Below, piece after piece: positions 10,894-21,609 of a DNA stretch of 64,000 nucleotides. The notes below the pieces were generated by a model. The model did not search any database. It saw only the letters and a program-made list of their open reading frames with translations, and had not been told where the DNA came from. The stretch lies in NCBI GenBank assembly GCA_022661535.1, contig JAKULF010000015.1, positions 806,001 to 870,000 on the forward strand, in the 5' to 3' direction. Both the position numbers and the translations under genes were made by a program. This DNA is from Eutypa lata (Eukaryota; Ascomycota; Sordariomycetes; Xylariales; Diatrypaceae). Within the stretch, counting starts at the first letter, position 1. Every line of letters starts with the position of its first letter.

Positions 10894-12263
10894 ATGGAGT
10901 CCGCGGCCGTGAAAAGTGAGGGACTCGTCATCCCCGTATGCACGTCATCTATAACCTGTTTTTATATCTCTTCGCTAGATAGCTGATTGAATTGTGTGAA
11001 CACACATAACTATGTAGCTCATCGACTTCTCCAATTTCCTAAACGGCTCCCCCGAGCAGCGCAGGGAGACCGCCCAGGCGATCCTCCACGGCTTCCAGAC
11101 CGCGGGCTTCGTCTACCTCAAGGGCCTGCCGATCGCCGCCGACGTGCGCAGGCACGTGTTCGCGACGTCGGCGACGTACTTCCGGCAGCCGGCCGGGGCC
11201 AAGATGGCGCAGTGCTGGACGACGCCCGAGGCGAACCGCGGGTACTCGGCGCCGGGGCGCGAGAAGACCACGTCGCTGACGGACCTCGAGGCGGTCCGGA
11301 AGCTCCGGGACGCGGTGCCTGATCTGAAGGAGAGCTTCGAGATCGGGCGCGAGGGCGAGCCCGACCACCCGAACCACTGGCCCGAGGAGGAGGAGGGGAG
11401 CGAGCTGGTCGGGTTCAAGCAGACGATGCTCGCGTTTCACGATCGCTGCAAGCAGCTGTACGTCGAGGTCATGCGCGCCATCGCCGTCGGCCTCGGAATC
11501 GACGAGGCTTGGTTCGACGCCTACACCGACGGCGGCGACAACACCCTGCGCTTGCTCCACTACCCCGAGGTCCGGAAGGACGTGTTCCAGGTGAATCCCG
11601 GACAGGTGAGGGCCGGCGCGCACAGTGATTATGGCTCCATTACTTTGCTGTTCCAGGACTCTAGGTTCGTATATATAAAAATCCTCTTGGATTTCAGATC
11701 CACTGCCTGCCCCTTAAAAAAGATCCCAGAATGAGAGAACTAACTCCCGACCTCCTCCCTGCTCCTATTCCCCGCGAAACATTGCTTGTCGTTCTCGCAA
11801 TTCTCTGGCCGAGAAACGTCTAATCGTGAGTATCAGAGGTGGACTCCAAGTGAAGAGCCCGACGGGCGTCTTCGTCGACGCCACCCCGATCGAGGACACC
11901 TGCGTCGTGAACGCGGGCGACCTGCTAGCGCGATGGAGCAACGACAACATCAAGAGCACCATCCATCGTGTTGTCGAGCCCCCTGCTAAAGATGGGCCTG
12001 TCCACCCGGCCAGGTACAGCATTGCGTAAGTAGTACCGTGATAGACCGTAGCGCTCCCTCCCTCTCCCTCTCCCTCTCTCTCTTTTCATGATGCTCTACG
12101 CTACCTACCCCTAACTAACTCCCTCTGGAGCTATTTCTGCAACCCGAACTTCAAGAGCTACATCGCAGCCATCCCGGGGACGTATGAAACCGAGAAGGAC
12201 CTAAAGTACCAGGGGATCAATAGCGGCCAGTATCTCGTCCAGAGACTGACGGCCACGTATTGA
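10894..12263 (+). CDS. Thymine-7-hydroxylase (thymine dioxygenase), 2-oxoglutarate/Fe(II)-dependent
   Basis: Four exons: 10894-10935, 11018-11664, 11837-12025 and 12131-12263 (336 aa). Joins are in frame and restore conserved residues (QDS-R-GGLQV; SI-A-YFCNPN). The enzyme oxidises thymine stepwise to isoorotate using O2 and 2-oxoglutarate. The N-terminal DIOX_N-like segment begins VIPLIDFSNFL. The double-stranded beta-helix core carries the Fe ligands His216 and Asp218 (GAHSDYGSITLLFQD) and His273 (IHRVVEP), and the 2-oxoglutarate-binding Arg289 (RYSIAYFCNP). Much of the sequence (AILHGFQTAGF, WTTPEANRGYSAPGREK, VNAGDLLARWSND) matches what I remember of Neurospora T7H, and the length is nearly the same. 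The divergent partner encodes the next enzyme. Family members with other substrates (isopenicillin-N-synthase-like) exist, but the pairing favours T7H. Introns 2 and 3 (172 and 105 nt) are longer than most in the window. Confidence 0.9.
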
Positions 12264-12914
12264 TTGATTGATAGGGGGGAGCGGGGACGGGCCGTGTGTG
12301 GCATAAAGGAGTTTGTTTTACTTGGCTACTGTTCACGAGCATAAATAAATAAATCTGCTGAAAAAATTTGACAACATTTGAATATCAAGGATTGTATTCG
12401 GACCCCTGGATTCTTCCATGCAACGTGTTGTCTAGTTGGAAGTGTATCAGGTCGCTTGTGCGTGGACCAGTAGGAAAGAGGCAGCGGAGTAATCGACCAG
12501 AAGCTAGATGCGGTGTTCAATTACACTTCTTCTGTATACACAGAGGAGTAAGTTGTTCTGAAGGCCTTGAGCCCCAGCTCCTAGAAATAGGGTTTCTATT
12601 CTGTGTAATGAAAGCATCTAGGTATCTACGTGCCATTGTAGATCTTGGCTAGTGCCGTGATGTAGAAAGCCAGGTAGTTGATACTAAGTTTTATCCATGT
12701 TTATTAAGAGTTGTTAGATAACTGGTATATTTAAATACTAAATGGGTATACTATAGTAGTAAGACATCGAGAAGACAGCCGTCTAGGATGAGCCGATCTC
12801 TTTCATATGTCCCCCCTTCTTTTATTCGCATAAATACAACCCCCTCCCCCCTCAAACTGCCATTACTAGATACCAACTACCATAGCAGCCCTCAGTAGCA
12901 TTATAGTCTTGTTA
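12264..12914. other. Convergent intergenic region
   Basis: 3' flanks of thymine-7-hydroxylase and the PigL_N-type gene. No supported gene. Open frames on both strands at 12326-12652 overlap each other and have no recognisable domain. Confidence 0.55.
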
Positions 12915-14291
12915 TCAGCAATTGTTTGTTCGCCAAGATTGGGAGTGGTGCCTAGCTTGCTGCAACTTCAGTGAATTTCGTTCCCATTTCAAAGACACCA
13001 ATTGATCTACAAGCCACAGAGCGATCGTGCGAGCTTCGACCCCCCGTTGCTCAACGGCTGCTGTAGATCGAACCCTCTCTGTCTTTACCGCATCTAGCTC
13101 GTACCTGGGTCTTGCTTCTGTTTCCACGGAATCTAGCTCGTACGCAATCGTTATCCCGGTTTCTACAGCGTCTAGTTCGTAGCGTTTGGGGATGGCCTTC
13201 GAGTCTGTTTCTACAGCACCCTGCTCAGGTATAACGATTGAGAGAATCGGAACATGGCTTTTCCAGGTGACCACGTGATGTGATGGTTTGGGTGCATTTA
13301 TATATTCCTGCTGTGTATTGTTCCGAGGGCTCGTGTCTGGAGAGCACTTGGGCAGGTCGGACGCAACTATCAAGCCGGGAGATACTCCGATGTGCCCGTC
13401 GTCGTCACAACAGACGGCCTCAGTGCTCCAGTTCCTATGTTTAGAGAATGTGGGTTGCTGTTCCTTGACTTGACGAGTTGCTTCTGACTTGTGAGCTGGG
13501 TATTCACGGAAATGTATTGTAGGGCGTCCCGGGGTCTGCTCTCTTGCGCTTATTCGAGGCCACCGTAACACGTATTTCATCGTGAGGCGTGATACGCGCT
13601 CATACGCGGCTGAACTCAAAAGTTCCGAGTCAAAGTCAAAAATACATGACAGTTTGGACAAGTTGTCCGTGTGGCGACTGAATGTAGACCCTTTATCGTA
13701 GTTTACGAACAACGAGGCGGATGCTTGCTCCATCCGCCTCATTGTCTTGCGGCTAGTCGACTTCTTCAGAAGGCGCTGCTGCTCGGGTGCTGAACTGGTT
13801 GCTTATGTGAGCTCTTCTCTCCTAGTCGCCGTGCTCGGCACCAATGCTCACCAGATGCTGGCCGTCAGTAGCAGGTTCAAAGCGGTCGTCTGGCGGTCGA
13901 TCATTCTCTGAACTTCTTCCAAGGCTTTACTATCACGTAACGCCCTGAATCTCTGTTTAATCTCTAGCTGATCTGGCTGGCCGTTTCCAATGATGCCGTT
14001 CATATAGTCGTCGACTTTAGTAACTAAGAGCTGACAATAGTTCAATGTGGCGTCTAAGTCCATTGCGAGTTGGTGGTGCGGGTCATTATTATCCGGTGAT
14101 GACAGCCATTCTTGTATCTTTACCAATGCGCTTTTGAAAGCGGTAAGTTGCGATGCAATACTGAGTAACATTAGCTCGGTATTCTGCCATTTATCGCAGA
14201 GGTCCCCGAGTGTTGAAATGACATTGCAGGTAACCTCGATGATGTTGGAAAGGGCGCTAGCGGCGCCGATGATCGAAAGGGGGTCTGCCAT
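12915..14291 (-). CDS. Fungal PigL_N/STAND-type N-terminal domain protein with 13-residue repeats
   Basis: Two exons: 14291-13852 and 13794-12915 (439 aa). The 57-nt intron (GTGAGC...ACCAG) joins a TG|T codon and keeps the frame. The N terminus (MADPLSIIGAASALSNII, then a helical region to about residue 140) is the typical alpha-helical domain at the front of fungal NLR/STAND and ankyrin proteins (PigL_N/HeLo-like/SesA group). A Ser/Leu-rich linker and an FDFDSELLSSAAYERV motif near residues 195-210 are also common in these fungal proteins. No NACHT, NB-ARC or ankyrin region follows. The C-terminal part carries three tandem 13-residue units of the form YELDAVETG..., preceded by a degenerate partial copy, then a short basic tail. 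The domain in related proteins signals in incompatibility or cell death; function here is unknown. The gene could be a stand-alone effector or a decayed NLR. Confidence 0.7.
13070..13185 (-). repeat. Three tandem 39-bp units encoding YELDAVETG-type repeats
   Basis: The motif TCTAGCTCGTA (TCTAGTTCGTA in one copy) recurs at exact 39-bp spacing at about 13093, 13132 and 13171. It encodes YELD(A/S)V(E/K)T within the C-terminal half of the PigL_N-type gene. A degenerate fourth unit (AVETDSK) lies upstream in the protein. Confidence 0.85.
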
Positions 14292-16154
14292 TATCTAGGC
14301 TGTACAGGGAATTTGATAATGCAGTGGTAAGAACATTGCTGCTTCTTCCAAATGAGAAGCTGGTATATCTGTCTCATTGGTGAGAGTGAAGGAGTATCAT
14401 GAACGACTTTACGAAACATATGGAACACGTTCATCCAGTCTAGAAGACGGCACTCCATCTTTATAATATACCTCCTCCACAAGGCTACAGCCTACACACA
14501 TTATAGAACAACCTCGGGTGGGTTACTGCTCGTGTATGCGTATTATGTACTGGTGTGTGCAGCTAGTATATGCATCAAAATCTGAAACACAAGACTGACT
14601 GGATACATGACTTCGGAGCGATGGTATCCGGAAGTAAGCCAGTGAACTGCTACTATGAAAAGCGATTGTGTGTTGCACAGCAGCTGTATGGTTCATTCAG
14701 CTCGGAAAGCAGTGCCTAGCTATATCAATCCCCCAGCATAGGGCTTGCTACATTCATGTGAGCAGAATTGCCGACTGCTTGATATTGCGGCTATGACAGT
14801 AGCAAGAGAGACGCAATTAGTGTATGTCATTATTTGAAATAGTTCTTGTCGTCGAATAGCAAGTTTCACATTACCGCAACGTCGTCAGCTTCTACGGTAA
14901 AAATAAGTGAATTCATAAACCTGAGATGGTAAGGCGCCACTGGACTGTTTTACCGAATTAGGGATTATTCTAGGAGATGGGTAAGAATTCGGACTGAAGT
15001 GGAAAAAGGACACATATGCTCTTTGAAGATGTATTATCATACAAACATGTACTTGGAGGAGTATGAAGTAGGTATGAAGTATAATACCTAAACTCCGTCA
15101 ACCAGAGAGTCCAATGTTATGTAGTTAAAGCCCCCACGTTACATCCCGCAGCCACATCAACCCCCACCCCCACTAGCACTCACCTTAGCTCTAGTTCCAA
15201 ATGCACAGTACTGTACAAGCCACAGCCCAGCCCCTCCAACCAAAAAGTTTTATCCTCTTTTAACTAGTTATTAGTTAAATTCTTCTCCGTCTCTTCTTCT
15301 CTTCCTTTCCTCTTCTTCCATAATCTCAACCAAGGCACCAATCCTTATCATCAAGACCCGTCCCTCATTTTCCTCTAGGACGTCTTGACCATTTACGAGT
15401 GCCGAGAGCAAAAACTTAAACGCAGTCTTTTTTCGCTAGCGGTACCTGCATTTTAACAAAATTCACTGGGTTGCTGTTAGATAGATCCTGCTGACATGTC
15501 ATTTTTTCCAAGTGCCCGTACCTGTGTCAGTTGTGTTGTGTGCAATCCAAATCAATACGCGCCTACACAAATCTCAACGAATTGTTTGCAATAAATACTT
15601 AGTTACGTAGTCAAGTAGGCAGGCAGGCAGGCACTATTATTGCATTGTGGACTTGGGAGAATTGTTGTCGTGAGTCTGCGTATTGACTTCCATTTCAACT
15701 GTTAAGATAACTACCTACATATGTATTCTCTGCCCAAGTGTTCATAGAGTAATACATGCTCCCAATGCTTCCCACATAATCTCTATCTAAAGATCTGCAT
15801 AGCTCTAACCGATGCAGTGTTCTTCTTAAACCAAGTGCTACAAAAACACTAGCAATATCAATCCATACTCCTGCTACTCACAAGATCTAGACCCAAGAAA
15901 CATGTCGAAAGCGCTGCTGCGGAGCAACAAAAAAAAGAAGAAGCCAAGGGGAAGAAGACGACAAAACGCCTGATAATAATGCGAAAAGAAACATGATGCT
16001 GCTAGCCGTGTAAATGAATCCGTTCTTCCCAGGGGTATAGTTAGACGATGCTATGTATGACAAACCGCCAGGTTACCCAACCGGCCCCATGAAGTCATTT
16101 CGCCAAGGAACGCCGTGCAAATGCCGATACCGTCTAGTACCTGTTCTCATGATA
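14292..16154. other. Intergenic region without supported gene
   Basis: It contains the presumed promoter of the PigL_N-type gene and the 3' flank of the RING/PHD gene. A CT-rich stretch lies at about 15255-15330 and an AGGC tetranucleotide run near 15618-15632. The open frames at 14291-14482 and 16053-16247 show no recognisable feature. Confidence 0.5.
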
Positions 16155-18200
16155 TTATGCCTTGATGTCCGCGACGGCTTTTGCTACCTCGGTAGTAGCA
16201 ATCTTCTCACACCGATGCCGCGTATCATCATTCAATGGCCCATCTGAGACTTCTTCGTAAAGTTTGCGGCTGACATCGCGGTTGATGGTCGCGTATTGGT
16301 CTGATGTGATGTGACCCGACTTCCAATGCGGTTTCAAGGCGTTCTTAACCATACCACTCACATTCTCTTTGATTTGAAAGGGCAGAGCCCGCGTAGGTGA
16401 GGTATCTTGAGACCGGGAGAGGGTGGCACTGATATTGGTTGCTGTCTGTCGACGGGGTCGCGGCTGGCGGATTTCTGGAGAGCGAGTTGCCGCGGCATTC
16501 TGTTGCGGCGGGCGAGCTCTAGATTCGGAGTCGCTGTGATCAGCCCCGTTACGATTAGGCGAGTAATTAGCAGGCGGATATACGGGCTCGATCCTTGAGG
16601 TAAGGGAGAGCGGCGAGCTGAGGCGATCGTTGATTCCACGTGGTGGTGGAGTTATGGAAAGTGCTCGAGGACTGCTGTGAGCTGACGGCGAGGGCGATGC
16701 AACGGGGGACGAAGGATTTGCGTCCGCTCGAGACGGTCCAAACAGCGCTCGAATATTCTCGTCATCAGACGACGGGGTCATCTCAACTTCCCTCAGCAGC
16801 GATGAGAGAAAGGTCGGTGGTGCCCCTTCTTCTTGCGGGCTTGACTGGCGCTGAGCCTGACTCGAGGTAGCTTCGTTCTGTGGGGGCAAATCAAGTCGTA
16901 TAGCGGGCGACTTGGATGAAGAAGCTTCACTCTGGGTAGGAACACGTCTTGTACGAGGTCGTTTGAGCTTGCGTTCTGGTTGCGGTGGTGGCTCAACCGG
17001 AGATGCTGTCGTGGAGCGAGATTTCCGCTTCCGATGGTTCGGGCTTGGACGGTTCGGCGTTGCTACGTCCATGGCTTTCTCCAGCGCCCCCCATGCTTGT
17101 TTCTCCTCGGGAGTCTCTTCAGGGGGCGGCGGCGGCTGTTGCGCAACGGACTGGGGGAGGACATTAGGTAGATTATTAGCGAACACCTCGCGTGCTCCAA
17201 GGCGGCTCGCGATGTTAAGTCGCTGCTGCCATCTTTGATATTCGCGCCGCTCTCTTTCTCGGCGTTGCTGCGAGCGCCTATAATTCTGCAAAGTCTCATC
17301 GTCGTCATGGCCATCCAGGTCGATGTTGAGAGCATCCCAGACACGACCTGCAATCTGCCCCCAAGCACCCTGCCATTCATCTGAACGGGCCCGTCTTCGG
17401 GCCCGTCTCATGGTGGCCTGGGTGCGAGGTAAATAAGGTGACCTTTGGTCAGCGAGAGCAGCAAGTTCGGCTGCCTCACTGCCATCTGAATCGTCAACTT
17501 CGCTAGCGAGAAGCCCGACAGCTAGATCAGAGCACTCCATGCAAAACCAGTGTCCACGAGGAATACTATCAAGCCCGACACAATATGTATGGTAGGGTGC
17601 ATCGCAGCTGTCGCAGAGCAGGAGGACGTCTTCATGGTCGGAACGATTGCATATTGGACACGATCTTGTTTCTTCTTCATCTTCTGGGTTCTCGGCTAGC
17701 CAGGCTTGAGGATCGAACTCGGCAACTTGTTTCTTATCCTCGACATGATAAGAAGACAAACGTTTCCCTAAGGGCAATAAAAATTAGCTTAGGAGTCATG
17801 AATACTGATAGAGGTCAGGTGGGTGTATCAACTTACCACCAACTTTATTGTGTACATGAACCAAGTGGAACGCTTGGCGGCAGATGGGACAGCTGTTTGC
17901 CTTGCCGGTCCACTCTCTTAAACAAGCATCGTGTAAAGTATGGCCACACGCAGCAATGACGGCAATCTTATTGTTTTCTTCTTCTTCTACTTCTTGAGCG
18001 CGGATGGCCGTAGTGAGTTTTGGTTGTGCTTGTTCCGGTGGACTTATAGACTTGTCGGCGGTAGATGTACCGGAGTGGGAGCGATCCAAGGGACTTGATA
18101 AGGGTAACCCATCCGAGTCGGAGCTACTGGAACTGTGCTGCTGGAAAGTCGACGGTTCCACGTCTAAGTTTTCTAGACAAACAATGCATTGATCAGCCAT
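16155..18200 (-). CDS. RING and PHD finger protein (PHRF1-like)
   Basis: Two exons: 18200-17837 and 17767-16155 (658 aa). The 69-nt intron (GTAAGT...TTAG) joins G|GG and continues in frame. The N-terminal RING finger has C5/C8, then C85, H87, H90, C93, C104 and C107. The 77 residues between the first Cys pair and C85 are a Ser-rich acidic insertion, much longer than a standard RING loop. A PHD finger follows at about 157-203 (CPIC..., LLLCDSCDAPYHTYCVGL, HWFCMEC). The middle is long, Ser/Pro/Arg-rich and disordered. The last 75 residues are a conserved-looking helical region (FQIKENVSGMVKNALKPHWKS to AVADIKA). PHRF1-type proteins are nuclear ubiquitin ligases that link chromatin marks or RNA polymerase II to repair and transcription; the substrate here is unknown. 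Confidence 0.82.
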
Positions 18201-20858
18201 CAGGGCAAAATGCTATAAATGGTCGAATCCGATAATGGAACATATAAATCGATTTGTTCTTGGATTTAAAATAATAGATGAGATTTGTTGCAACCGAAAG
18301 AGCAACGAATTGATCATCGACAAGCTAGATTAATTGGGTGGTTGAGGTGGTCCGTCCGAAGATGTAGCTACCTCTAATTGCAGGTGACAAGGCAATAACT
18401 AGAGGAGTAATTTAGTGTTAGTATAAGGGTAGCGGTAGGTAGGTGAGGTATGTATGTAAAAGCAATCTAGTGTAACTAATAAATATGCAGAATATGAAAA
18501 GAACAGCGCTGACTGTAAGCTTTAGAATAAATTGTATGGATGTCGTGTTGTGATTGATTGTCAAATGACGACTACATGGTTGGTTAGTGCTGCATACATA
18601 GTTGATATGTTAAGTAGGCAAATTTATGTAGGTAAGAATAAAAGAGTAAGGCACGGGGGCTTTGCTTATTAGGTTCGTGTTAAGTTATTGGGTAGGGGCA
18701 ATGCCATTCGTACATCTCCAAATATATAAAAGTAAATAGTTACAAGTAGATTAGATTAGGTACTGTAGGTGTGTGGGTAACAGGATAATGTGGGAATGGA
18801 GACAGATTGTGGCAACATGAATGGCAGGCATCAGCAGTCCGTGGTTGTAGTACCATCATGGGTTATTAGGTAGGTAGTTATGTGAACACTGTAGGAAATG
18901 TTTTTACGTACATTGGATCGTAGTTAGTGGCTGTGGTGAAAGAGACAACAAAGGTGATTTAAATGAAAGAAAGAAGACGATGCAGTCAACTAAACCCCGA
19001 AAAAAGCTATCGATAACAGCTGGTGGGAGGGAGGACGATAACAAAAGGACGGCACGATGGCAGCTGTCGCATGTAGCAGTGACAAAGTATAAAAAAAGAA
19101 GTTATGCAGGTAAATGTGTAGCACTCAGTTGGAGGGACTAAGGTGTTTTATCTTTCAAATGTTAAGTCACTGCAGTAGTCTCGATGCGGAAAAAACCGAC
19201 TCCACGTGGGAATGATAACTGCCTATTGTACTTCGTATGTAAGGCTTACTTTGGTGCTTGGGAATGCGGGACTTGGAAACCTTTGCCTTTCAGTCTTTTT
19301 GAAAATGGGGTATGGAACCTTTAACTAGATCATATGGGAGCGATAGATATTCCGGAGCTTGGTCCAAGGGTTCAGGTTCCTGCTTCAGCTGAGCATACTA
19401 AAGTATGTATGTAAGCCAACAGAGGGGGATATCTACATATGAAGTAATCGAAAGTCGATATTTGCTTTAGTAGGACACAACAGGTTGATTGATAACTATA
19501 TCGTTATTGAATATGAAGGCATAAAATGAACCCAAGAGATAGACGCCCGATCTTTGCGCCAAGCCATTCTCTACTTCACTATTTACATAAGTATGTAGTT
19601 ACACAGGCACTTATCCAGTGACAAACTTTGAAGATCCAGTAAGTTAGGTACATATATAAGGAGGAACGCATGCACATATCAACTGATGTGTGTTTTTATT
19701 GCAGAGGAAAGGAAATGCAAAACCCGGTGCCTACATACCTACCTATGTACAATACGTACATGACGTTACTAGCCCCATAACCGGCTGATCCCGGAGTGCT
19801 GTTATAGGAAGTTATATAGGCAGGTAGGTAGGTACCCATGTAGCCGCACGACCTCCATAACTTGATAGATACAAAACTGTGTACTACACAACGGACCGGT
19901 TAGTTAGTTGAACCCTATGTAGCTTCTCCATAGACATATAAACCCCTCGATATCTACGAAGTATATTGCTTTATATGTATAGACCAAGAGAGTCGGTAAG
20001 ATCCGGATGGCGCCACTAACAGGGATTGAGAGTTGAGCAAGATGTAAGTTACTGCCTTTGTTTGATACATGAGAGTCGCCTACGAATATCACACGTAAAG
20101 ACCATCTGCATTTCTTAAACAATACTCCCACGTACAGGTTGGATGACACACCAATAAATCCATAGGTCCTAGGACATTCAGGGATTCAGTCAACGAGGGG
20201 GAAGATATATTCTTCACGGCATCATCATCTTATCTCCATATTATCAGCAGTAGTTTTGCATCAGCGAACAAAGCCAAGATGGAAAACCCATTGTCATCGA
20301 GTAGGTAGCGCCTGGAATACAGCACGGCCGCCTGAAACATCGGTCTAGCTGACTCAAACTGATTGCATTTAGTGCAGCAAGTTTGTTAGACACCTAGGTA
20401 AACTTATGGATTCCAATAAACACGGACAATGAACATTGTTCTTGGGACAGGTCGCCTCCATATCAGGTTACACCACCTAGTATCCATGGGAAGGCATGTA
20501 AGTTAGAAGCGTCAAGGACGGACAGGGATAACATAAGGAAAAGCCGAATACGCTTGTAGTTTGCGACCTTCATATCACCGCCCATCCGTCCAAGCCGCCT
20601 CAAGAGCGCTAGCTTTGCTTCCCATAGTTGCAGGTGAAGGGTGGTTTATAACACTGGGTTGCGACAATTCTGTTCATGGGGTCTCTTATGACATCATTTT
20701 TTGCTTAATCGTGATCATCGATTGAGTGCTTTCACCCTATGGATGCCAACCCAGGACGTGATGGGTCGTCGTCATGGCCCTATATGGTATGCATGAATTT
20801 CCGTTTTCCCTGTACACCGAAACCAAACCGCAAGTAAACCCCAACCACTGCTTTCCAT
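18201..20858. other. 2.7-kb intergenic region
   Basis: Upstream of the RING/PHD gene and downstream of RPL43. No gene supported. It is rich in dispersed TAGGTAGG/TACCTACC, ATGTATGTA and TACTTCGTA motifs (for example near 18435-18450, 19230, 19735-19745 and 19822-19834). The reverse open frame 19904-20149 has no recognisable domain. Confidence 0.5.
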
Positions 20859-21609
20859 CTAAACCTCCTGGATCTCCCTCAATCTTCGCAGCGTAGATCG
20901 CATAGCAGCGGCGGCAGCGGTCCTAAGCGTTGTTAGTATATCCCCTCCCGTGATACCATAAAATTTTCTTGAACATACGACACTGTGTAAGCTCCACCAG
21001 CAACGGTCTTGCTGCAGCTCTTGCAGTTCCAGATACCAACGGCACCACGCTTGACGGTTACCTTACCGCAGAAGGTGCCTTCGCATAATTAGTATCAGCT
21101 CTCTCGGGAATAAGCGAACATCTTACACTACACGGGTGGGTTAGCAGTCGGCTTGGTAGATTATTTGGAAGTGTGATAAGCGTGTTAAAGCATCCGAAAT
21201 GATACCATCTCTTTAGTTACGGAAAACTGACTCCATGGAACGTTAAGGGAGGTAAATGATACTTACTGTGTACTTGGCGTGCTGGGTGATTTCCATCTTC
21301 TTGACCTGCTTTCGCAGAGAGGCACCATATCTGTTCGATTTGGGCAGTTAGCGGGGTTGGCCCTGGAGAATTTGATTTTCCATAGTACGCTCGCCGACAG
21401 CGAAAACCGTTCCATGTCTACAAGGAAATCGCAGAGTACCGCCCGAGGGCTTCGGAATTAATCGAGGAAAGGAGGAATATCGTACCGGGTACCGTATTTG
21501 CCGACAACGCCGACCTTCCTGTTCATCACATCACATCGTCAGTAAAATTTTCTTCTTCGTTTTGTTTCGTTTGGAAGGAATTTTCAGCGTACTTGGTTCT
21601 CTTGGCCAT
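20859..21609 (-). CDS. RPL43: 60S ribosomal protein L43 (eL43/L37A), including a one-nucleotide exon
   Basis: Minus strand, six exons: 21609-21593, 21518-21486, 21330-21267, 21127 (a single T), 21078-20979 and 20922-20859. The product is exactly 92 aa, the family length, with the zinc finger Cys39-X2-Cys42 and Cys57-X2-Cys60. It is a structural zinc-binding protein of the large ribosomal subunit. All introns have GT-AG ends. The coding join ACA|T|GC ACC supplies Cys39. If the region 21266-21079 is removed as one intron, the frame shifts and stops after seven codons (GCA CCT TCT GCG GTA AGG TAA). If only the first intron is removed, translation reaches TGA after eleven further codons. The pieces therefore support two consecutive introns (139 and 48 nt) around a 1-nt exon. 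The protein identity is near certain; the micro-exon is inferred. Confidence 0.93.
21079..21266 (-). other. Two consecutive introns flanking a 1-nt exon (twin-intron arrangement)
   Basis: Read on the minus strand. Intron A (21266-21128) starts GTAAGT, has CTGCTAACCC as branch region and ends GTGTAG. Position 21127 is T. Intron B (21126-21079) starts GTAAGA, has GCTGATACTAAT and ends GCGAAG. Either intron can be removed first and leave a functional second intron, so the pair behaves like the spliceosomal twin introns (stwintrons) described in filamentous fungi. Confidence 0.75.

Noticed and set aside
21079..21266. A single 188-nt intron in RPL43
   Set aside because: It would shift the frame and stop translation after seven codons, losing the zinc finger.
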